From CAYURR01 sp964446745 (GTDB taxonomy: Bacteria > Bacillota > Clostridia > Lachnospirales > WQUN01): 6,786 nucleotides of DNA. The position numbers were made by a program, and so were the translations under genes. Location of the stretch: contig CAYURR010000163.1 of assembly GCA_964446745.1 (NCBI GenBank), positions 1 to 6,786 on the forward strand. Reading direction: 5' to 3'. The notes beneath the pieces are model-generated. The model did not search any database and was not told the origin of the DNA. It was given only the letters and a program-made list of their open reading frames with translations. How positions within the stretch are numbered: position 1 is the stretch's first letter; the number at the start of each line of letters is the position of its first letter. This document shows positions 5,793-6,786 of this stretch, piece by piece.

Positions 5793-6786
5793 CTGCGTCC
5801 ACCCCAATCCTTCAGTGCGTCTTGAATATAGTCCAATCTAAGCAACAGTTCGATTATCTGACTTTTGTTTAGGCGGCGTGCGTTGTCAGAGGTGTATTCT
5901 TGCGCGACGGCGGCCTCGTTATCACCCGAGTTGAAATATTTTTCGTAGTTCAGATCCCTGTTGTCCGGTAATACCCGGTAGAAATCGCCCATGTCCTCGG
6001 CCTTGCCCATCTCTTCCTTGGTCAGCAGCGTCTCATAGATCTTTTCACCGTGCCGGATACCTATCTCCCGAACCTCGTTATCGACGCCAAATATCTCCTT
6101 CAGAGCCTCCACGAGTGTAAAAATCGTACACGCGGGGGCTTTTTTAACGAACAGCTCGCCGGGACAGCCATGCTCGAACGCGAACACGACGAGCTCTACG
6201 CTCTCATCGAGGCTCATCATATAACGCGTCATCTCACCATAGGTCACGGTCAATGGCTGTCCGCTCTTGATCTGCTCCACAAACAGAGGGATCACACTAC
6301 CGCGTGAGGCCATTACATTACCGTAGCGCGTGCCGCATATCGTTGTGCTGTCTACGGTCTTTGACTTGGCCATGTAGACCCGCTCCATCATCGCCTTTGA
6401 GATACCCATAGCGTTGATCGGATACGCAGCCTTGTCGGTCGACAGGCATATGACCTTCTTTACACCCGCGTCTATGGCTGCATTTAACACATTATCCGTG
6501 CCGAGTATATTGGTCTTTACGGCCTCCATCGGGAAGAATTCACAAGACGGCACCTGCTTTAGCGCAGCCGCGTGAAAGATATAGTCCACCCCATGCATCG
6601 CGTTTTCTACACTACGAAAGTCCCTCGTGTCACCTATATAAAATTTAATCTTGTCATTCTTATAAAGCTTTCTCATATCGTCCTGCTTCTTTTCGTCTCG
6701 AGAAAAGATGCGGATCTCTTTTACATCCGTATTCAAAAAGCGGTTAAGCACGGCATTACCGAATGAACCGGTTCCGCCCGTTATAA
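5789..6786 (-). CDS. capE: CapE-type UDP-GlcNAc 4,6-dehydratase/5-epimerase, 5' partial
   Basis: This extended short-chain dehydrogenase catalyses the first step of UDP-L-FucNAc synthesis: NADP-dependent 4,6-dehydration of UDP-GlcNAc with epimerisation to a 4-keto-6-deoxy-L-sugar. The minus-strand frame is open to the window's right edge. The codons upstream of the GTG at 6751 encode ITGGTGSFGNA, the family's Rossmann motif, so GTG is an internal valine and only about eight residues are missing. Visible signatures include FSRDEKKQDDMRK, FHAAALKQVPSCEFFP, STDKAAYPINAMGISKA, CGTRYGNVMASRGSVIPLF, RHGEKIYETLL and the C-terminal DNRDLNY. In the NAMGISK segment a Met occupies the place of the usual SDR catalytic Tyr, with the Lys retained; this is characteristic of CapE/FnlA and separates it from PseB/FlaA1 enzymes, which keep Tyr. 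The upstream TDK Asp and Lys are the expected dehydration residues. It overlaps capF by four bases, so both belong to one minus-strand operon starting beyond the window. Confidence 0.95.
   Translation of the reverse strand, partial: ITGGTGSFGNAVLNRFLNTDVKEIRIFSRDEKKQDDMRKLYKNDKIKFYIGDTRDFRSVENAMHGVDYIFHAAALKQVPSCEFFPMEAVKTNILGTDNVLNAAIDAGVKKVICLSTDKAAYPINAMGISKAMMERVYMAKSKTVDSTTICGTRYGNVMASRGSVIPLFVEQIKSGQPLTVTYGEMTRYMMSLDESVELVVFAFEHGCPGELFVKKAPACTIFTLVEALKEIFGVDNEVREIGIRHGEKIYETLLTKEEMGKAEDMGDFYRVLPDNRDLNYEKYFNSGDNEAAVAQEYTSDNARRLNKSQIIELLLRLDYIQDALKDWGGRR

Noticed and set aside
5793..5807. Alternative TTG start for capF, five codons upstream (MGWTQ).
   Set aside because: The ATG at 5792 gives the conserved family N-terminus and an ATGA overlap with the capE stop.
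6749..6751. GTG at 6751 as the start of capE.
   Set aside because: The codons upstream encode the Rossmann glycine motif ITGGTGSFGNA, so this is an internal valine.

Overview
The window looks like part of a bacterial cell-surface locus, most likely from a Gram-positive Firmicute of the Clostridia type. That is an inference from three things: an AGGAG-type Shine-Dalgarno site, a CapE/CapF/CapG set close to that of staphylococcal capsule loci, and a large DUF11-like repeat surface protein. No rRNA or other phylogenetic marker is present, so the taxonomy is tentative. Both ends of the window cut through genes. There is no gene-free stretch longer than 100 bases.

Layout from left to right: (1) A plus-strand gene, open at the window's left edge and ending at 2453, encodes a large repetitive surface protein. 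It has an unrecognised Gly/Asn-rich head of about 279 visible residues, then four complete and one incomplete copy of a 115-116 residue DUF11-like domain. (2) A perfect 21-bp inverted repeat (2462-2521) fills the gap to the convergent gene. (3) capG (2534-3646, minus) is a UDP-N-acetylglucosamine 2-epimerase-like enzyme. (4) A 98-bp divergent spacer leads to (5) a plus-strand GT-A-type glycosyltransferase-like gene (3745-4581). (6) A second hairpin with nearly the same arm sequence (4606-4651) fills the next convergent gap. (7) capF (4671-5792) and capE (5789 to beyond the right edge), both on the minus strand, are joined by a 4-base ATGA overlap.

CapE, CapF and CapG together are the known three-enzyme route from UDP-GlcNAc to UDP-N-acetyl-L-fucosamine (UDP-L-FucNAc), a precursor for capsule, O-antigen or other surface glycans. 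CapE does 4,6-dehydration with epimerisation, the SDR-cupin enzyme CapF does epimerisation and C4 reduction, and CapG does the final C2 epimerisation. The putative glycosyltransferase may act in assembling the same glycan, but its donor and acceptor cannot be read from sequence. It is inverted between capF and capG, so the pathway is split into at least two transcription units.

The points most worth a second look are the shared palindrome at both convergent junctions, the repeat protein ending mid-domain eight bases before one of these palindromes, and the exact Asp-box motif at the same place in all five repeats. No mobile-element gene, CRISPR array, tRNA or clearly new defence-type system was seen.
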